DNA of 7,926 nt from Flemingiibacterium sp045635785 (GTDB lineage Bacteria > Bacillota > Clostridia > Oscillospirales > CAG-272), in assembly GCA_045635785.1 (NCBI GenBank), contig JAZTWJ010000085.1, positions 1 through 7,926 of the forward strand, read 5' to 3'. Of the stretch, positions 6,583-7,926 are shown one piece after another (positions within the stretch are counted from its first letter, which is position 1; the number at the start of each line of letters is the position of its first letter). A program made the position numbers and the translations under genes. Under the pieces are notes generated by a model. That model was not told where the DNA came from. It saw nothing but the letters and a program-made list of their open reading frames with translations, and ran no database searches.

Positions 6583-6609
6583 AAATCTCTCTTTTTTAAT
6601 ATTCGTCAT

Positions 6610-6701
6610 GGAGAAGTACTCAAGTGGCCGAAGAGGCCTCCCTGCTAAGGAGGTAGATCGGGTTATCCGATGCGAGAGTTCAAATCTCTCCTTCTCCGCC
6701 A
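6610..6701 (+). tRNA. tRNA-Ser (anticodon GCU)
   Basis: A 92-nt serine tRNA. The acceptor stem GGAGAAG pairs with CTTCTCC, with discriminator G and an encoded CCA. The anticodon stem CCTCC/GGAGG encloses CTGCTAA, giving anticodon GCT, which reads AGC/AGU. A long variable arm (ATCGGGTTATCCGAT) and T arm GAGAGTTCAAATCTCTC are present. It is 27 nt behind the UGA serine tRNA, probably in the same transcript. Confidence 0.97.
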
Positions 6702-6704
6702 AAT

Positions 6705-6754
6705 AAGAACCATAATTTTGATACAATCGTATCGAGTTATGGTTCTTGTTTTTT
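6705..6754 (+). terminator. Intrinsic terminator after the serine tRNAs
   Basis: AAGAACCATAA (6705-6715) pairs perfectly with TTATGGTTCTT (6737-6747), an 11-bp stem; inside, GATAC pairs with GTATC around a 4-nt loop. GTTTTTT follows. It begins 3 nt after the CCA of the second tRNA, so it ends the tRNA transcript. Confidence 0.92.
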
Positions 6755-6767
6755 ATCATAAGAGTGC

Positions 6768-6798
6768 AAAAGAGGTGCATCCGCTGCACCCCTTTTTT
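6768..6798. terminator. Second, probably bidirectional terminator between the tRNAs and the IreB-like gene
   Basis: GGTGCA (6774-6779) pairs with TGCACC (6785-6790) around TCCGC, and after one A-C mismatch the stem continues as AAAAG with CTTTT. The plus strand ends in six T residues and the minus strand in TTTT. It lies 3 nt after the stop of the minus-strand IreB-like gene, so it probably ends that operon and backs up the tRNA terminator. Confidence 0.8.
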
Positions 6799-6800
6799 AC

Positions 6801-7019
6801 TTATTCAACGCCAACTTTCTGCTTGATATGCAGTTCTATGTAATTCCAAATCTGCTCCCGATCAAGTGCAGCCACAAGAGTTCTGGCATTGCCTTTGCGG
6901 GTGATGTATAACTCGTTGCCGGTGTTGAGATATCCATAGAGCTGTTCATATGGATTGTATCCCGCTTCCTTCAACACTGTCACAACATAATCTATCGTTT
7001 CTTCGAACTTATTTTTCAC
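6801..7019 (-). CDS. Short IreB-like (DUF965/UPF0297) protein
   Basis: A 72-residue protein matching the core of the IreB family. The signature GYNPYEQLYGYLNTGNE (20-36) followed by YITRKGNAR (38-46) and a helix LDREQIWNYIELHI (52-65) corresponds to the family pattern LKEKGYNP..Q..GY..SG...YI....NAR. In Enterococcus, IreB is a phosphoprotein substrate of the Ser/Thr kinase IreK that affects cephalosporin tolerance; its phosphorylated threonines lie in an N-terminal segment that is missing here. Housekeeping IreB genes normally sit by alaS and ruvX, so this is probably an accessory paralogue. The GTG start (7017-7019) is supported by GGAGG 7 nt upstream. It begins 15 bp after the immA stop, clearly the same operon. 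Its role is unknown; binding a partner protein is a guess. Confidence 0.85.
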   Translation of the reverse strand: MKNKFEETIDYVVTVLKEAGYNPYEQLYGYLNTGNELYITRKGNARTLVAALDREQIWNYIELHIKQKVGVE

Positions 7020-7034
7020 TCACTCGCCTCCGAA

Positions 7035-7547
7035 TCAATAGAACTTGTTTCTGTATTCCTGCTCACGGAAGGGCAATCCTTCTTTGATGTAACTCGAAAC
7101 CTTCAAGGCAACAAGATTGATGTCGGAATTCATAGCACGGGCTATCTGAGAAACGTCGTAGCCTTGATATACATAGTCCTTAACTTCGTCATCCGGAAGT
7201 ATCAGCTGAGCGGCAAAGATGTTTGCCTCATACTCCATACGATTCAGAGCCATGTCGAAAATTTTGAATTCACGGAAGCCACCAACTTGGGAGGCTTCTT
7301 TTCTATGTAAAAAGTGATGTCCGAGTTCGTGGGCGATAACGATAGATTTTCTAACGGGATCCAGTCTGCCTGCGACATAAATAACCGGCTGTCGCATCAT
7401 TTCAATGTAAGCTCCGCTTTGCTCCTCCCAATCATCAACGGTTCGGATAAGAATTCCATGCATCCGAGCAATTTTCACCGGGTTACGGCTCTCACACTCA
7501 CGAACGACTTTATCAGCAGTTACAATCGGATCTTTCGTTTTTGCCAT
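7035..7547 (-). CDS. ImmA/IrrE-family metallo-endopeptidase
   Basis: A 170-residue zinc peptidase. The catalytic motif HELGHHFLH is at 73-81 (H73, E74, H77), and the downstream acidic ligand is in MEYEANIFAAQLILP (residues 104-118; probably E107). In ICEBs1 and related elements ImmA cleaves the ImmR repressor to induce excision, and in Deinococcus IrrE cleaves DdrO; here the natural target would be the XRE protein encoded just upstream. An N-terminal Arg/Val-rich helical part and a C-terminal stretch with DVSQIARAMNSDINLVALKV follow the normal family layout. The ATG at 7545-7547 was chosen because AGGAGG lies 10 nt upstream; the in-frame GTG at 7556 lies 1 nt from that site. No signal peptide or membrane segment is present. 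Confidence 0.93.
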   Translation of the reverse strand: MAKTKDPIVTADKVVRECESRNPVKIARMHGILIRTVDDWEEQSGAYIEMMRQPVIYVAGRLDPVRKSIVIAHELGHHFLHRKEASQVGGFREFKIFDMALNRMEYEANIFAAQLILPDDEVKDYVYQGYDVSQIARAMNSDINLVALKVSSYIKEGLPFREQEYRNKFY

Positions 7548-7572
7548 GATACTCACACCTCCTCTTCGTTAT

Positions 7573-7589
7573 CAGTATAACACATACAG
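7573..7589. promoter_or_regulatory. Operator-like dyad upstream of immA
   Basis: CAGTAT (7573-7578) and ATACAG (7584-7589) form an inverted repeat with five of six matching positions and a 5-nt centre AACAC. It overlaps the proposed -10 of immA. XRE-type repressors bind short dyads like this; direct evidence is absent. Confidence 0.3.
7574..7582 (-). promoter_or_regulatory. Possible immA promoter (extended -10)
   Basis: On the minus strand TGTTATACT forms a TG-extended -10 within the 61-nt gap between the XRE gene and immA. No -35 is recognisable at the correct spacing. A near-palindrome (7573-7589, CTGTAT then ATACTG on the minus strand) covers the -10, as would suit a repressor site. It may give the ImmA-IreB pair its own regulation. 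Confidence 0.35.
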
Positions 7590-7608
7590 TGTCCGATAAT
7601 CCGTACAA

Positions 7609-7926
7609 TCACGTATCCCTTTTGGAACCTCTGCCCTTGCCGTTCTTGTTCGGATTATATTTCTCTCTGTTGATTTCCTTGACCTGCCAATATGTTTCCT
7701 GCAGATCTCTCATAAAGGAATCCATGTCTTGGTCTTTCATCTCACCGTTAGTAAACAAAGTTTTCATTTCCTCAAGCAGCTTGGCAGCATCTCTGGCCCC
7801 ACGGGAACCGTACTGCTCACCTGCTTCTGAAACAAAGATTTCCCCATCATCAAGCAATTCGGTGGTGCTTATTCCAAGTGCAGCTGCAACCTTATCAACC
7901 ATTGTGATGTTAACCGGACGGCGGGA
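7609..7926 (-). CDS. XRE-family HTH transcriptional regulator, C-terminal part (cut by window edge)
   Basis: The frame is open to the last base, so the gene starts outside the window; 105 residues are visible. The first part (RRPVNITMVDKVAAALGISTTELL) is the final helix of an HTH_3 domain of cI/ImmR type, ending with the typical ALGIS..ELL. A C-terminal region follows with SEAGEQYGSRGARDAAKLL, TLFTNGEMKDQDMDSFMRDLQETYW and a basic, Lys/Arg-rich end. This tail is of the type I associate with repressors of Clostridia integrative elements. It would be an autoregulated repressor of an integrative element, and its partner ImmA is encoded 61 nt downstream. The Met at 7900-7902 is internal, not a start. 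Confidence 0.88.
   Translation of the reverse strand, partial: SRRPVNITMVDKVAAALGISTTELLDDGEIFVSEAGEQYGSRGARDAAKLLEEMKTLFTNGEMKDQDMDSFMRDLQETYWQVKEINREKYNPNKNGKGRGSKRDT

Noticed and set aside
6511..6789. A minus-strand frame of 92 codons across the two tRNA genes, containing the phrase EWDSNPR
   Set aside because: It is the antisense of the serine tRNAs and terminator; this kind of peptide is a well-known false prediction from tRNA sequence.
1..7926. CRISPR array, insertion sequence, rRNA, riboswitch
   Set aside because: No regularly spaced repeats, transposase frames, rRNA sequence or recognisable riboswitch core were seen on either strand.

Overview
The window looks like chromosomal DNA from a Gram-positive, spore-forming-type Clostridia (Oscillospiraceae/Ruminococcaceae-like). 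The grounds are family resemblance: AGGAGG-type ribosome binding sites, a DUF1934 protein, a TOPRIM/DUF4093 protein, SecG beside RNase R, CCA-encoding tRNA genes, and an XRE/ImmA/IreB-type cluster. The assignment is inference; no ribosomal RNA or species marker is present.

Left part (1-3100, all minus strand): a tightly packed operon read from about 3085 down to 1, in the order DUF1934 protein, DNA polymerase III delta subunit (holA), TOPRIM/DUF4093 (RNase M5-related), GtrA-family membrane protein, and a copper P-type ATPase (copA-like) cut by the window edge. Each junction overlaps (TGATG, ATGA, about 29 bp, ATGA), so translation is probably coupled throughout. The operon starts from an extended -10 promoter near 3092-3100.

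Middle (3100-6350): one small plus-strand gene (3245-3655) diverges from that operon. It resembles a peptidoglycan-binding domain followed by a shortened SleB-like segment, and a sigma-G-like promoter lies upstream. It converges on rnr (RNase R, minus strand). Upstream of rnr is secG (minus strand), with a strong hairpin terminator wedged between secG and the rnr ribosome binding site, so rnr is probably expressed by read-through.

Right-middle (6350-6800): two serine tRNA genes (UGA and GCU anticodons) on the plus strand, with a near-consensus promoter. That promoter and the secG promoter diverge from a short AT-rich region holding a symmetric inverted repeat. A strong terminator follows the second tRNA and a second, bidirectional-looking one comes after it.

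Right end (6800-7926, minus strand): an accessory-looking cluster of an XRE-type repressor (C-terminal part only, running off the edge), an ImmA/IrrE metallopeptidase and a short IreB-like protein. XRE plus ImmA pairs typically control integrative elements or prophages, and this cluster begins directly behind a tRNA gene, a common integration target. No integrase or att repeat is visible here. The most unusual item is the IreB-like gene, which lacks the N-terminal phosphorylation segment of housekeeping IreB and sits in this mobile-type operon.
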